In this document: positions 43,195 to 52,314 of the stretch, one piece after another
How the letters are laid out: every line of letters begins with the position of its first letter
Numbering within the stretch: the first letter of the stretch is position 1
Source: an uncultured Oribacterium sp.
Lineage (GTDB): Bacteria; Bacillota; Clostridia; Lachnospirales; Lachnospiraceae
NCBI GenBank assembly: GCA_934270345.1
Contig: CAKQPT010000008.1
Coordinates: forward strand, 1 to 64,000
DNA length: 64,000 nucleotides
Direction of reading: 5' to 3'
Made by a program: the position numbers and the translations under genes
Notes under the pieces: model-generated
Seen by the model: the letters and a program-made list of their open reading frames with translations, nothing else
The model's database searches: none
What the model was told of the DNA's origin: nothing

Positions 43195-45264
43195 ATGAAT
43201 CATTTTGAGATAAAGAAACATACGATCCTTCGACGTTTCCTGTGCGGCGCGATGGTGCTGGCGCTCATGTCGCCTACATTGACCATCGTACAGCCGCTGG
43301 AGGCACAGGCGTCCTACGTCGATACCAACATGAACACCTTCATCCACGACGCGGCGGATACACCGGTCGCGGGCATCGGACAGGATTTTCAGCTGACCGT
43401 CAAGGTGGGCTTCAACGGCGTGAACGGCCTCTATAATCCGACGGGCGACGTCATCAACAACGTGCGCGTGCGCCTGAGTCAGGACCAGAATCTCCTGAAT
43501 ACGAAGGGCATCGTGCCGAATTCCAGCAAGTCGAATCCGTATGACGGAGACTCCGATGATGAGCAGGAGTCCCTGCAGCATGATGCGTACAATGAAGGCT
43601 ACCAGGCAGGTGCGCAGCGTGCCTACAATGCCTCGCTCGGACTCACCTATCCGGTGGACGGCGGTACCTATCCGCTCGAGATCGGCACCTCGACGATGAA
43701 CCAGGAGAAGAACCTCGGCTCGCTGCAGAAAGGCGAGTATAAGGAGGTGACCTTCAATGTCAAGATCCGGAACGACATCAAGGAAGGCTACTATGCGATC
43801 CCGATCTCGATGAACTATGATGTGCCGTACAACTCGACGGGACAGTACGGCAGTCTCAGCCGTGCCGAGTTCATCAATATCTATGTGCAGGACCTCGGAA
43901 CGATCTCGAATCCGACCAGTGTGACGAAGGATCAGGCCTTCGTGCTGGGTGAGGGACAGTCGACGCCGAGCGGCACCTATCCGGGCACCGTACAGTTCGC
44001 CGTGAACCTTCGGAACAAGAAGGGTCGGGCGCTCTATGATGTCGTCGTGAAGATGAATAAGGGAAATGGTGGCGCAGCCTCCGGCGATGCGTCTTCGACG
44101 GCGTCCGCCGGAAAGGTCGACTACAGCAGCTTCCCGTTCCGTGTGACGGAGGAGAACTATGACCGCAGCTTCGCCAGTGTGGAGGCGGATCAGACGATCT
44201 CGGCACCGTACTCGATGGCTATCGCGAAGGACTCGAAGAGCGGTGATCATGCCATCGGCTTCACGGTGAGCTATAAGGAGACGCCGAACGCGACCATCAC
44301 GAAGACGGAGCAGTATACCTACTACGTTCATATCAGTAACCCGACCACGGATGAAACCGACAGTCAGCGTGATTTCAATGCGAACGACCGCTCAAAGGCA
44401 CGTCTCGTCGTAGCGGGCTATCATACCGAACCGGAGAAGGTGTACGCCGGGCAGCCGTTTAAGCTCGTGGTTCAAATGCAGAATGCAAGTACTGGTATCA
44501 GCGCCAGCAATATCCTGCTTTCACTCGAGTCGGAAAAGGTAAATGAGTCCTCGGCGCTGTCGACGGAGAACGGCGCGAACTCCTATGTCATCAACAGCCT
44601 CGCAGCCGGTGAGACGAAGGAAATCGCATGGAATATGGTGGCGGAACCGGGCGTTGATCCGCGTTCCTATGCGCTGACCATCAATGAAAAGTATGACTCC
44701 CCGGATTTCAAGAACGCCGAGGAGAAGGTGACGCTGAATATCACCGTCAACCAGGAGGCACGACTTTCCGTGTCAAACTACGATGTGATGCCCGAAAGCA
44801 TTGACGTCGGCAGTGAATCAAACGTGATGTTTAACATCAACAACACCGGTAAGGTCATCCTTTACAACGTGACCGCGGAGTTTAAGGCAGATTCGATCAA
44901 CGATACCAGCAGCTACGTCGGAAACATCAAACCGGGTGAGTCCGGCTCCGTGGATGCGATGATCACCGGTGCGGCCCCGACCATGGATGACGGCACGATC
45001 CAGGTCATCATCAGCTACGAGGATGTGAACGGAGAGGTGCATACCTCCGAGCAGTCGGTGAACCTTATGGTAAACGAGCCGATGGAGAGCATGGATGACA
45101 TGAGCGGCATGGATATGATGCCGGAGGAGACGCCGGGATTTTTCCAGCGCTTTAAGCTTCCGATCATCGGTGGTGGCGTCGTGCTGCTGGCGGCGGCTGC
45201 GGTATGCGTGAAGAAGCATAAGGATAAGAAGAAGCAGGAAAAGGAAAACGATGAGACTATTTGA
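43195..45264 (+). CDS. Large surface protein with CARDB/COG1361-like repeats and C-terminal membrane anchor
   Basis: 689 aa. Signal peptide (basic MNHFEIKKHTILRR, hydrophobic core, cleavage near QASYVD). The extracellular part is built of several beta-sandwich, CARDB/NEW1-like repeats, visible from recurrent patterns such as VYAGQPFKLVVQMQNAST and IDVGSESNVMFNINNTG. A Met/Asp-rich patch (MESMDDMSGMDMM) precedes a C-terminal membrane helix (LPIIGGGVVLLAAAAVCV) and a Lys-rich tail. Such COG1361 proteins commonly accompany MacB-type ATPase and permease genes, and they may bridge the exporter to the wall as an adaptor. It overlaps the permease by 14 bp. Function inferred from context. Confidence 0.75.
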   Translation: MNHFEIKKHTILRRFLCGAMVLALMSPTLTIVQPLEAQASYVDTNMNTFIHDAADTPVAGIGQDFQLTVKVGFNGVNGLYNPTGDVINNVRVRLSQDQNLLNTKGIVPNSSKSNPYDGDSDDEQESLQHDAYNEGYQAGAQRAYNASLGLTYPVDGGTYPLEIGTSTMNQEKNLGSLQKGEYKEVTFNVKIRNDIKEGYYAIPISMNYDVPYNSTGQYGSLSRAEFINIYVQDLGTISNPTSVTKDQAFVLGEGQSTPSGTYPGTVQFAVNLRNKKGRALYDVVVKMNKGNGGAASGDASSTASAGKVDYSSFPFRVTEENYDRSFASVEADQTISAPYSMAIAKDSKSGDHAIGFTVSYKETPNATITKTEQYTYYVHISNPTTDETDSQRDFNANDRSKARLVVAGYHTEPEKVYAGQPFKLVVQMQNASTGISASNILLSLESEKVNESSALSTENGANSYVINSLAAGETKEIAWNMVAEPGVDPRSYALTINEKYDSPDFKNAEEKVTLNITVNQEARLSVSNYDVMPESIDVGSESNVMFNINNTGKVILYNVTAEFKADSINDTSSYVGNIKPGESGSVDAMITGAAPTMDDGTIQVIISYEDVNGEVHTSEQSVNLMVNEPMESMDDMSGMDMMPEETPGFFQRFKLPIIGGGVVLLAAAAVCVKKHKDKKKQEKENDETI

Positions 45265-46594
45265 TCTTATCAAGCTCGCGACGAGTAACCTGAAGCGACG
45301 GAAGATGCGGACCGTGCTCACGGTCCTCGGCGTCGCCATCGGTACGGCGTCCATCGTGGTCATGGTGAGTCTCGGCATCGGGATGAGTGCGATGATGCTG
45401 AAGTCCTATCAGAGCATGGGCTCGCTGACCAGGATCGATGTATACGAGGGTGGCTATGGCGGCGGTACGAATGGCGACCAGTCCATGATGCTGACCGATG
45501 AGACCGTGGAGAGCTTTAAGCATATCCCCCATGTGACCGGCGTGAGCCCGTCCATCGAGGTGTATATCGAGGCGAAGTGCAAGGGGATCAGCGGCTCCTT
45601 CAGTATCGTAGGTGTCACCCAGGATTATCTCCGGCAGCTCGAGCTTCGGGACGGCGGACATCTGCCGGCGGCGAACTCGGATACGCTGGAGCTCCTCTAC
45701 GGTAATCAGATCCTGTACAGCAGCTTCTATAAGCCGAAAACCTGGGAGAACGTCGAGATCGATCCAGAGAAGGATACGGTATTCATCACCTTCCCGCAGT
45801 CGAGCCTCTCGCAGGAAACACAGAGCAGTGAGGGCAGTACGCAGGAGCCGAAGCAGAAAAAGTACATCTTTCCGGTGGCCGGAATCATGAAGGGCGGCGC
45901 CGAGGACTGGTCAGATGGCTCGTATAATGTCTACACCGACATCGACAGCCTGAAGCGTTTTCTGAAGAAAATCTATAAGAAGGCGCTGGTGCCGAATCCG
46001 AGGACGAATAAAAACGGGAAGCCGTATCCATACTATGTCTACAACAATGTCTATGTGTTCGTCGATGATATGGATAATGTCAGCGCCGTGCAGAAACAGA
46101 TCTCGGACATGGGCTTCAGTGTGAGCTCCAGTATTGAGTGGCTGAAGCAGGCGCAGCAGCAGCTTAATATGGTGCAGCTCGTGCTGGGCGGCATCGGTGG
46201 CGTATCGCTGCTCGTCGCGGCGATCGGTATCATGAATACCATGATGATGTCGATCTATGAGCGGACGAAGGAAATCGGTGTGATGAAGGTGCTGGGCTGT
46301 GCGATGCCGGATATACGGAACATGTTCCTCTGTGAGTCCGGTATGATCGGGCTCATGGGTGGCGTCGCAGGACTCGCGGTCAGCTACCTCATCTCGTATA
46401 TCATTAACTTCTTTACGAAGAATGCCGGGTCGATGATGTTCGGCTCGGGCTCGATGGGCAGTCTGTCCAGTATTCCGTTCTGGCTCGCGGCCTTCGCGAT
46501 CGGCTTCGCCATCGCGGTCGGCACGATCGCGGGCTACGTTCCGGCGGCGCGCGCGATGAAGCTGAGTCCGCTGGCGGCGATTCGAAATGAGTGA
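45251..46594 (+). CDS. MacB-type ABC transporter permease
   Basis: 447 aa. An N-terminal membrane helix (RTVLTVLGVAIGTASIVVMVSLGIG) is followed by an extracytoplasmic MacB periplasmic-core domain of about 240 residues, then three C-terminal membrane helices with the FtsX signature (IGGVSLLVAAIGIMNTMMMSIYERTKEIGVMKVLGC). This is the mechanotransmission type that works with the GTG-initiated ATPase encoded upstream. It ends with the usual AARAMKLSPLAAIRNE. A GC hairpin follows. Confidence 0.93.
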   Translation: MRLFDLIKLATSNLKRRKMRTVLTVLGVAIGTASIVVMVSLGIGMSAMMLKSYQSMGSLTRIDVYEGGYGGGTNGDQSMMLTDETVESFKHIPHVTGVSPSIEVYIEAKCKGISGSFSIVGVTQDYLRQLELRDGGHLPAANSDTLELLYGNQILYSSFYKPKTWENVEIDPEKDTVFITFPQSSLSQETQSSEGSTQEPKQKKYIFPVAGIMKGGAEDWSDGSYNVYTDIDSLKRFLKKIYKKALVPNPRTNKNGKPYPYYVYNNVYVFVDDMDNVSAVQKQISDMGFSVSSSIEWLKQAQQQLNMVQLVLGGIGGVSLLVAAIGIMNTMMMSIYERTKEIGVMKVLGCAMPDIRNMFLCESGMIGLMGGVAGLAVSYLISYIINFFTKNAGSMMFGSGSMGSLSSIPFWLAAFAIGFAIAVGTIAGYVPAARAMKLSPLAAIRNE

Positions 46595-46599
46595 CTTTA

Positions 46600-46623
46600 T
46601 AGCAGGGCCTCCGGGCCCTGCTA
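46600..46623 (+). terminator. Hairpin after the MacB-type operon
   Basis: Near-perfect TAGCAGGGCC/GGCCCTGCTA stem with a short loop but little T-run. Weak terminator. Confidence 0.55.
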
Positions 46624-46647
46624 TACTTCTCATGATAATTAATTATA

Positions 46648-46676
46648 TTGTGCATTTCGAATTGCGATGATATAAT
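46648..46676 (+). promoter_or_regulatory. lysC promoter
   Basis: TTGTGC (46648-46653), 17-bp spacer, TATAAT (46671-46676). The leader of about 30 nt leaves no space for a lysine riboswitch. Confidence 0.85.
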
Positions 46677-46710
46677 GCGGCAATATGTCACAGTTGGAAG
46701 GGAGTACGAA

Positions 46711-48030
46711 ATGATCAAGGTTGCAAAATTTGGCGGAAGCTCCTGTGCCTCCGCGGAACAGTTCAGAAAAGTTAAGGACATCGTTCTTTCCGATAAGTCG
46801 AGACACTATATCGTGGTTTCGGCACCGGGTAAGCGGGCTTCCGGCGATACGAAGGTAACCGATCTTCTTTATCGTCTCCAGGATGCGGTCGCAGATGAGA
46901 AGAAGTTCCAGGAGACGCTCCAGACGATCAAGGATCGTTATCAGGAGATCATCGATGGTCTCGAGCTTCAGTTCAGTCTGGCGGCGGACTTTGACCGGAT
47001 CGAGCAGGATCTCAAGGCGGGTGCCGACCGTGACTACGCGGCTTCGCGTGGTGAGTTTCTGAATGCGAAGCTGATGGCGGCCTATCTTGGCTTCAGCTTC
47101 ATCGATTCTGCAAGCTGTTTCGTCTTCAAGGAGGACCGGAGCTGTGACTATCAGAAGACGGAAGAGGGCATCCGCGCCGCACTGAAGGACATTGATTATG
47201 CCGTATTCCCTGGCTTCTATGGTGCCAATGAGAAGGGCGAGGTCGTTACCTTTAGCCGTGGCGGTTCGGATGTGACCGGTTCCCTGATTGCAGCGGCGGA
47301 GCACGTCGATCTCTATGAGAACTGGACGGATGTATCCGGATTCCTCGTCGCAGATCCGCGCATCGTGCCGAATCCGGAGGTCATCGATTACATCACCTAC
47401 CGTGAGCTTCGTGAGTTGAGCTACATGGGTGCCGGTGTACTTCATGAGGATGCGATCTTCCCGGTACGCCGTGAGGGCATCCCGATCCAGATTAAGAACA
47501 CGAACCGTCCGGAGGACCATGGTACGCTCATCGTGCAGAACACGCTGAAGAAGCCGCGTTTCATCATCACTGGTGTCAGCGGTAAGAAGGATTTCTGTGC
47601 GATCAACATCGAGAAGGCGATGATGAACTCGGAGATCGGCTTCGCACGTAAGCTTCTTTCCGTCCTCGAGGACAACAACATTTCCTTCGAGCACATCCCG
47701 TCCGGTATCGATACGATGACCCTCGTCATCCATCAGGAGGAGCTCGAGCACTGCGAGCAGAAGATCCTGAACGGCATCCAGCGTGCCGTGAATCCGGACC
47801 TCATTGAGCTCGAGTCGGATATTGCACTGATCGCGGTCGTCGGACGTGGCATGAAGTCATCCCGTGGTGTAGCTGGCAGAGTGTTCTCTGCACTCGCCCA
47901 TGAGTACATCAACATCAAGATGATCGACCAGGGCTCCAGCGAGTACAACATCATCATCGGTGTACGGAACGAGGACTTCGAGAAGGCCATCCGCGCTATT
48001 TATAAAATGTTCGTCATGAGCGCCAAGTGA
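46711..48030 (+). CDS. lysC: Aspartate kinase
   Basis: 439 aa. It phosphorylates aspartate, the first step to lysine, threonine, methionine and diaminopimelate. KFGGSSCAS at the N-terminus, then the conserved FSRGGSDVTGSLIAAA and YENWTDVSGFLVADPRIVPN blocks, and two C-terminal ACT domains (from about residue 305) expected to give feedback control by end products. No homoserine dehydrogenase is fused. ATG 46711 follows GGAAGGGAG; longer reading frames overlap the -10 box. It ends at a strong terminator. Confidence 0.95.
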   Translation: MIKVAKFGGSSCASAEQFRKVKDIVLSDKSRHYIVVSAPGKRASGDTKVTDLLYRLQDAVADEKKFQETLQTIKDRYQEIIDGLELQFSLAADFDRIEQDLKAGADRDYAASRGEFLNAKLMAAYLGFSFIDSASCFVFKEDRSCDYQKTEEGIRAALKDIDYAVFPGFYGANEKGEVVTFSRGGSDVTGSLIAAAEHVDLYENWTDVSGFLVADPRIVPNPEVIDYITYRELRELSYMGAGVLHEDAIFPVRREGIPIQIKNTNRPEDHGTLIVQNTLKKPRFIITGVSGKKDFCAINIEKAMMNSEIGFARKLLSVLEDNNISFEHIPSGIDTMTLVIHQEELEHCEQKILNGIQRAVNPDLIELESDIALIAVVGRGMKSSRGVAGRVFSALAHEYINIKMIDQGSSEYNIIIGVRNEDFEKAIRAIYKMFVMSAK

Positions 48031-48046
48031 TATTGCATAGTATATG

Positions 48047-48081
48047 AAGTCCCGGAGGGCAGCGGTCCTCCGGGACTTTTA
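48047..48081 (+). terminator. lysC intrinsic terminator
   Basis: 12-bp stem AAGTCCCGGAGG/CCTCCGGGACTT with loop GCAGCGGT and a T-run. Its stem CCCGGAGG/CCTCCGGG recurs as the outer arms of family-1 copies C and D. Confidence 0.9.
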
Positions 48082-48127
48082 TCATGCCCGGACATATGAT
48101 ATAATGCGCGGAGCGAGGAAACATAAT

Positions 48128-49399
48128 ATGAGAATTTTTGTGATCGGTGGCGGGGCTGCCGGACTGATGGCGGCGATCGCGGCGAAGGAAACAGCGGCGG
48201 ACGCCGACGTGATTTTAATAGAAAAGAATGATAAGCTTGGGAAGAAGATCTTCATCACGGGAAAGGGACGCGGCAATCTGACGAACGCGGTGGCCATCGA
48301 GGATTTCTTTCCGCAGTATGTGACGAATCCGCGCTTTCTGTACTCGGCGCTGTATGACTTCACGAATCAGGATACGATCGATCTGCTGGAGGCACACGGC
48401 TGCCGGACGAAGGTTGAGCGTGGCGACCGTGTCTTCCCGGTATCGGATCATGCCTACAGTATCACGGATGCACTCAAGCACTATATCAAGAAGCTGGGTG
48501 TCGAGATCCGCTATAAGACGGAGGTGAAGAAGATCGAGCTTCGGGACGGACAGGTTCGTGGTGTGGTGACGGATTGTGGCTTTCAGCCGGCGGATGCAGT
48601 AATCGTCGCGACCGGTGGCCGCAGCTATCCGTCGACCGGCTCTACCGGGGACGGCTACCGTTTCGCCGAGGAGGCGGGCCTCAAGGTGACGGAAACCTAT
48701 CCGTCTCTCGTCGCCCTCGAGGTGCATGAGCCGGATGCCTACCGTCTGAAAGGGCTTAGCCTCCGGAACATCGCGATCGATATCCGCGACGAGGATGGAA
48801 AGAGCTACTACCAGGACTTCGGCGAGCTTGAGTTCATGGAGAGCGGACTGCGTGGTCCGGTGATCATCTCGGCATCTGCCGTCGTCACGAAGCTGGTCAA
48901 TGCTTCCGACCATAAAAAGTGGAAACTCCTCACCGTGCACATCGACCTGAAACCGGCGCTGGATGACGCGGAGCTCGATCGTCGACTGCTCCGGGATTTC
49001 GATACCTATCGGAACAAGGAGCTCCGGAATGCGTTTTCCGAGCTGCTCCCATCTCAGCTGATCCCGGTCTTTACGGCACGGCTCGCCGCGCAGGGTATCG
49101 ACATCAACCGCAAGGTCACCGAGGTCGACCGCGAGACACGGAAGAAGATCGCGGCCCTCATCCGGGATTTCAGCTTCACGATCCGCGGTACCGGCAGCTT
49201 CAAGGAGGCCATCGTCACCCAGGGCGGTGTTGCTGTGAAGGAGCTGAACCCGAAAACGATGGAAGCGAAGAAGGTGAAGGGACTGTACTTCGCCGGCGAG
49301 GTCATCGACGTCGACGGCTACACCGGCGGCTTCAATATGCAGATGGCCTTCTCCACCGGCCACCTCGCCGGCAAGTCCGCCGCTGAAGCACTGGATTAA
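48128..49399 (+). CDS. BaiN/HI0933-family flavoprotein (NAD(P)/FAD-dependent oxidoreductase)
   Basis: 423 aa. N-terminal FAD-binding Rossmann motif VIGGGAAGLMAA, GKKIFITGKGRGNLTNA, VATGGRSYPSTGSTGDGY, and the C-terminal LYFAGEVIDVDGYTGGFNMQMAFSTG typical of HI0933-like proteins. BaiN in Clostridium scindens reduces bile-acid intermediates, but most members have no known substrate, so no specific reaction is claimed. ATG 48128 follows GAGGAAA. A TATAAT at 48100-48105 lies just after the lysC terminator. Confidence 0.88.
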   Translation: MRIFVIGGGAAGLMAAIAAKETAADADVILIEKNDKLGKKIFITGKGRGNLTNAVAIEDFFPQYVTNPRFLYSALYDFTNQDTIDLLEAHGCRTKVERGDRVFPVSDHAYSITDALKHYIKKLGVEIRYKTEVKKIELRDGQVRGVVTDCGFQPADAVIVATGGRSYPSTGSTGDGYRFAEEAGLKVTETYPSLVALEVHEPDAYRLKGLSLRNIAIDIRDEDGKSYYQDFGELEFMESGLRGPVIISASAVVTKLVNASDHKKWKLLTVHIDLKPALDDAELDRRLLRDFDTYRNKELRNAFSELLPSQLIPVFTARLAAQGIDINRKVTEVDRETRKKIAALIRDFSFTIRGTGSFKEAIVTQGGVAVKELNPKTMEAKKVKGLYFAGEVIDVDGYTGGFNMQMAFSTGHLAGKSAAEALD

Positions 49400-49471
49400 G
49401 TGGCTGTTCGGGTAACGAACCCCGGAGGGACGGTGAACGAACTGCATCAAATAATATTTAAGGAGGCTGTT

Positions 49472-50137
49472 ATGCCATATAGTATTGCCATTGACGGTCC
49501 GGCAGGTGCCGGCAAGTCAACGATTGCGAAGGCCGTAGCGCGCGAACTCGGCTATGTTTACATCGATACCGGTGCCATGTACCGTGCCGTCGGTCTGTTC
49601 TGCCTCAACGAGGCCATCGCCCTCGAGGATGAGGCGCGCGTCTCGGAGGCGGTGCGCGACATCGACATCACGATCGCCTATGATGAGGAAGGCGCCCAGC
49701 AGGTCTTCCTGAACGGCGCCAATGTCTCCACACGGATTCGTACCCAGCAGGTCGGCGATGCCGCATCCACGGTGTCCCAGTATCCGGCCGTGCGGGAGAA
49801 GATGGTGAAGCTGCAGCAGAGCCTTGCGGAGCATACCTCGGTCGTGATGGATGGCCGGGATATCGCGTCGAAGGTCCTTCCGAACGCAGATACGAAGATT
49901 TATCTCACCGCGTCGGTCGAGGAGCGTGCACGTCGCCGTGCGAACGAGCTACGCGAAAAAGGCGAGGCCTGTGACATCGCCGAGGTCGAGGCGGAGATCC
50001 GCGCACGGGATGACCGTGATATGCACCGTCAGCATTCCCCGCTCATCCAGGTGCCGGAGGCGGTGCTCGTCGACAGCTCGACGCTGACCATCGACGAGAC
50101 GATCGACCGCATCCTCGAGATCTGCATGCAGCACTGA
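49472..50137 (+). CDS. cmk: Cytidylate kinase
   Basis: 221 aa. It phosphorylates CMP and dCMP. P-loop IDGPAGAGKST, YIDTGAMYRAVGLFCLN, VVMDGRDIASKVLPNA and RDDRDMHRQHSPL are diagnostic. ATG 49472 follows AAGGAGG. The upstream 72 bp contain a GTTCG/CGAAC hairpin. Together with ispH and rpsA it forms the classical Clostridial cmk-ispH-rpsA string. Confidence 0.97.
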   Translation: MPYSIAIDGPAGAGKSTIAKAVARELGYVYIDTGAMYRAVGLFCLNEAIALEDEARVSEAVRDIDITIAYDEEGAQQVFLNGANVSTRIRTQQVGDAASTVSQYPAVREKMVKLQQSLAEHTSVVMDGRDIASKVLPNADTKIYLTASVEERARRRANELREKGEACDIAEVEAEIRARDDRDMHRQHSPLIQVPEAVLVDSSTLTIDETIDRILEICMQH

Positions 50138-50147
50138 GGACAGCGCT

Positions 50148-51020
50148 ATGATGGTCACACTTGCAAAAACCGCCGGCTTCTGCTTCGGCGTACAGCGCGC
50201 GGTCGATACCGTTTACCGCGTGCTCGAGGAGGAGCATGGAAAACCGACCGAGGAACAGCGTTCGATCTATACCTACGGACCGATCGTGCATAACGAAACC
50301 GTGATTCAGAAGCTCGCCGCAGAGGGCGTACAGGTGCTCGAATCCGAGGAGGAGCTTGCGACGCTCCGCGATGGTATCGTCATCATCCGTGCGCACGGAG
50401 TGCCGAAGCACATCTATGAGCTGCTCGAAGAGCAGAGGGTCGAAGCCGTCGATGCTTCGTGCCCCTTTGTCCAGAAGATCCAGCGCCTCGTGCAGCAGCA
50501 CACCGCGGCCGGAGAGGAGGTCTTCGTGACCGGAAACCCGGAGCACCCGGAGGTCGTTGGGATCATGGGCTGGGCGGAAGGCGTCATTTCAGCGATTCCG
50601 GACATCGAAACCGCTGAAAAATTACCAAACGGAGAGGGCAGAAGCGTGGTTGTTGTGTCACAAACCACGTTTAATATCGATAAATTCAAACTAATTATTG
50701 ATATTTTGAAAAAAAAGCATTATTATGTTAATGCTATTAATACGATTTGCAACGCAACGTTTGAGCGACAGTCGGAAGCGAAGGAACTGGCGAAACAGTC
50801 CGACGCGATGATTGTCATTGGAGGGCGCAGTTCCTCCAACACGAAGAAACTTTTTGAGATTTGTAAAGACCAGTGTCGTAACACCCAGTTGATACAAACG
50901 GTTGGAGATCTTAACTTCGTTCAGGATGAAGCGGTTCAAAACGTAGGTATTACAGCTGGGGCAAGCACCCCGAAAGAAATTATTGAGGAGGTTCAAAATT
51001 ATGTCAGAGATGAGTTTTGA
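50148..51020 (+). CDS. ispH: 4-hydroxy-3-methylbut-2-enyl diphosphate reductase
   Basis: 290 aa. Last step of the MEP isoprenoid pathway. The three Cys ligands of the Fe-S cluster are in GFCFGV, DASCPFV and NTICNATFERQ; HGVP and TGNPEHPEVVG are also present. The 5' half has the GC-rich codon use of the neighbours. From about 50,610 the DNA becomes AT-rich (TTA, AAA, ATT, TTT codons) to the end of the gene. It overlaps rpsA by 20 bp. In several Clostridia these two genes are fused into one protein; here they remain separate. Confidence 0.96.
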   Translation: MMVTLAKTAGFCFGVQRAVDTVYRVLEEEHGKPTEEQRSIYTYGPIVHNETVIQKLAAEGVQVLESEEELATLRDGIVIIRAHGVPKHIYELLEEQRVEAVDASCPFVQKIQRLVQQHTAAGEEVFVTGNPEHPEVVGIMGWAEGVISAIPDIETAEKLPNGEGRSVVVVSQTTFNIDKFKLIIDILKKKHYYVNAINTICNATFERQSEAKELAKQSDAMIVIGGRSSSNTKKLFEICKDQCRNTQLIQTVGDLNFVQDEAVQNVGITAGASTPKEIIEEVQNYVRDEF

Positions 51021-52137
51021 ACAGATGCTTGACGCATCATTAAAGTCTATTCATGCAGGGGAGATTGTTACTGGTAAGGTTATTAGTGTAAAGCCTGACG
51101 AGATTGCACTCAACATTGGGTACAAGTCCGATGGTATCATGACCAGAAGTGATTACAGCGCAGATAACACTGTAGACCTCACCACAGTAGTCAATGTCGG
51201 CGATGAAATCGAGTGCAAGGTAAAGAAGGTTAACGATGGAGAGGGACAGGTTGTTCTTTCCCACAGAGAGGCACTTGCTTCCAAGGCTTCTGAGGAGCTC
51301 AAGGATGCATTTGAGAACCAGACCGTTCTTACCGGCAAGGTTGTTCAGGTTGTCAAGGGCGGCCTGAATGTTGAGGTAAATGGTGCACGTGTATTTATCC
51401 CTGCATCCCTCGTATCTGATACCTTCGAGAGAGATCTCACCAAGTATCAGGGTCAGGATATCCAGTTTGTGATCACTGAGTTCAATCCGATGAAGCGCAG
51501 AGTCATCGGTGATCGTAAGCAGCTTATGGCCGCTACGAAGAAGGAGCAGCACGACAAGCTCTTCAGCGAGCTTCAGGTCGGCGATGTTCGTACCGGTGTT
51601 GTTAAGAACCTTACTGATTTCGGTGCATTCATCGATCTCGGTGGCGCTGATGGTCTCCTTCATATCTCCGAGATGTCCTGGGGTCGTATCGAGAACCCGA
51701 AGAAGCTTTTCAAGTCCGGCCAGGAGGTTAAGGTACTTGTTAAGGAAATCAACGGTGAGAGAATCGCTCTTACACGTAAGTTCCCGGATGAGAACCCGTG
51801 GAAGGATGCAGAGACCAAGTTCGCTGTTGGTACTGTTGTAAGTGGCAAGGTTGCTCGTATGACAGACTTCGGCGCATTCGTAGAGCTTGAGAAGGGCATC
51901 GATGCACTTCTTCATGTATCTCAGATTTCCAGAGATCATGTCAACAAGCCGTCAGACGTTCTTGAGGTTGGTCAGGAGATCGAGGCGAAGATCGTCGATC
52001 TCGACGTAGACAGCCACAAGATTTCCCTGAGCATGAAGGCTCTTTCTGAGCCGGAGCGCAAGGAGGATCTCGATGTTGCAGACGTTGACATCGAGGCTGT
52101 AGGCAAGGCTGAGGCTGAGCGCGTAGACGAGGAGTAA
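51001..52137 (+). CDS. rpsA: Ribosomal protein S1 homologue (four S1 domains)
   Basis: 378 aa. Four S1 RNA-binding repeats: about residues 22-92 (GEIVTGKVISVKPDEIALNIG), 105-170 (TGKVVQVVKGGLNVEVNG), 190-260 (RTGVVKNLTDFGAFIDLGGADGLLH) and 275-345 (VSGKVARMTDFGAFVELEKGIDALLH). Repeats 3 and 4 are the most canonical. This short S1 form is usual in Firmicutes. ATG 51001 follows GAGGAGG, which lies inside ispH, so translation is coupled. Codon use is biased as in highly expressed genes. Confidence 0.95.
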   Translation: MSEMSFEQMLDASLKSIHAGEIVTGKVISVKPDEIALNIGYKSDGIMTRSDYSADNTVDLTTVVNVGDEIECKVKKVNDGEGQVVLSHREALASKASEELKDAFENQTVLTGKVVQVVKGGLNVEVNGARVFIPASLVSDTFERDLTKYQGQDIQFVITEFNPMKRRVIGDRKQLMAATKKEQHDKLFSELQVGDVRTGVVKNLTDFGAFIDLGGADGLLHISEMSWGRIENPKKLFKSGQEVKVLVKEINGERIALTRKFPDENPWKDAETKFAVGTVVSGKVARMTDFGAFVELEKGIDALLHVSQISRDHVNKPSDVLEVGQEIEAKIVDLDVDSHKISLSMKALSEPERKEDLDVADVDIEAVGKAEAERVDEE

Positions 52138-52148
52138 TCCGCATAGAC

Positions 52149-52184
52149 AGAGGGTCGGACAGAAATGTCCGGCTCTCTTTTTTT
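52149..52184 (+). terminator. rpsA intrinsic terminator
   Basis: 13-bp stem AGAGGGTCGGACA/TGTCCGGCTCTCT (one G-T) with loop GAAA and seven T. Confidence 0.95.
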
Positions 52185-52191
52185 AAAATCC

Positions 52192-52220
52192 TTGCGTGGG
52201 ACTTTTTTACGTGCTATACT
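52192..52220 (+). promoter_or_regulatory. tig promoter
   Basis: TTGCGT (52192-52197), 17-bp spacer, TATACT (52215-52220). Confidence 0.85.
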
Positions 52221-52314
52221 CTTTCATCGGATATGCTGACTCATGGGAGAAGTATGCGCATTTCCCCTGTGCGTTTGCATAATATATAAAACGAAAGTTT
52301 CGGAGGTACTCTTA

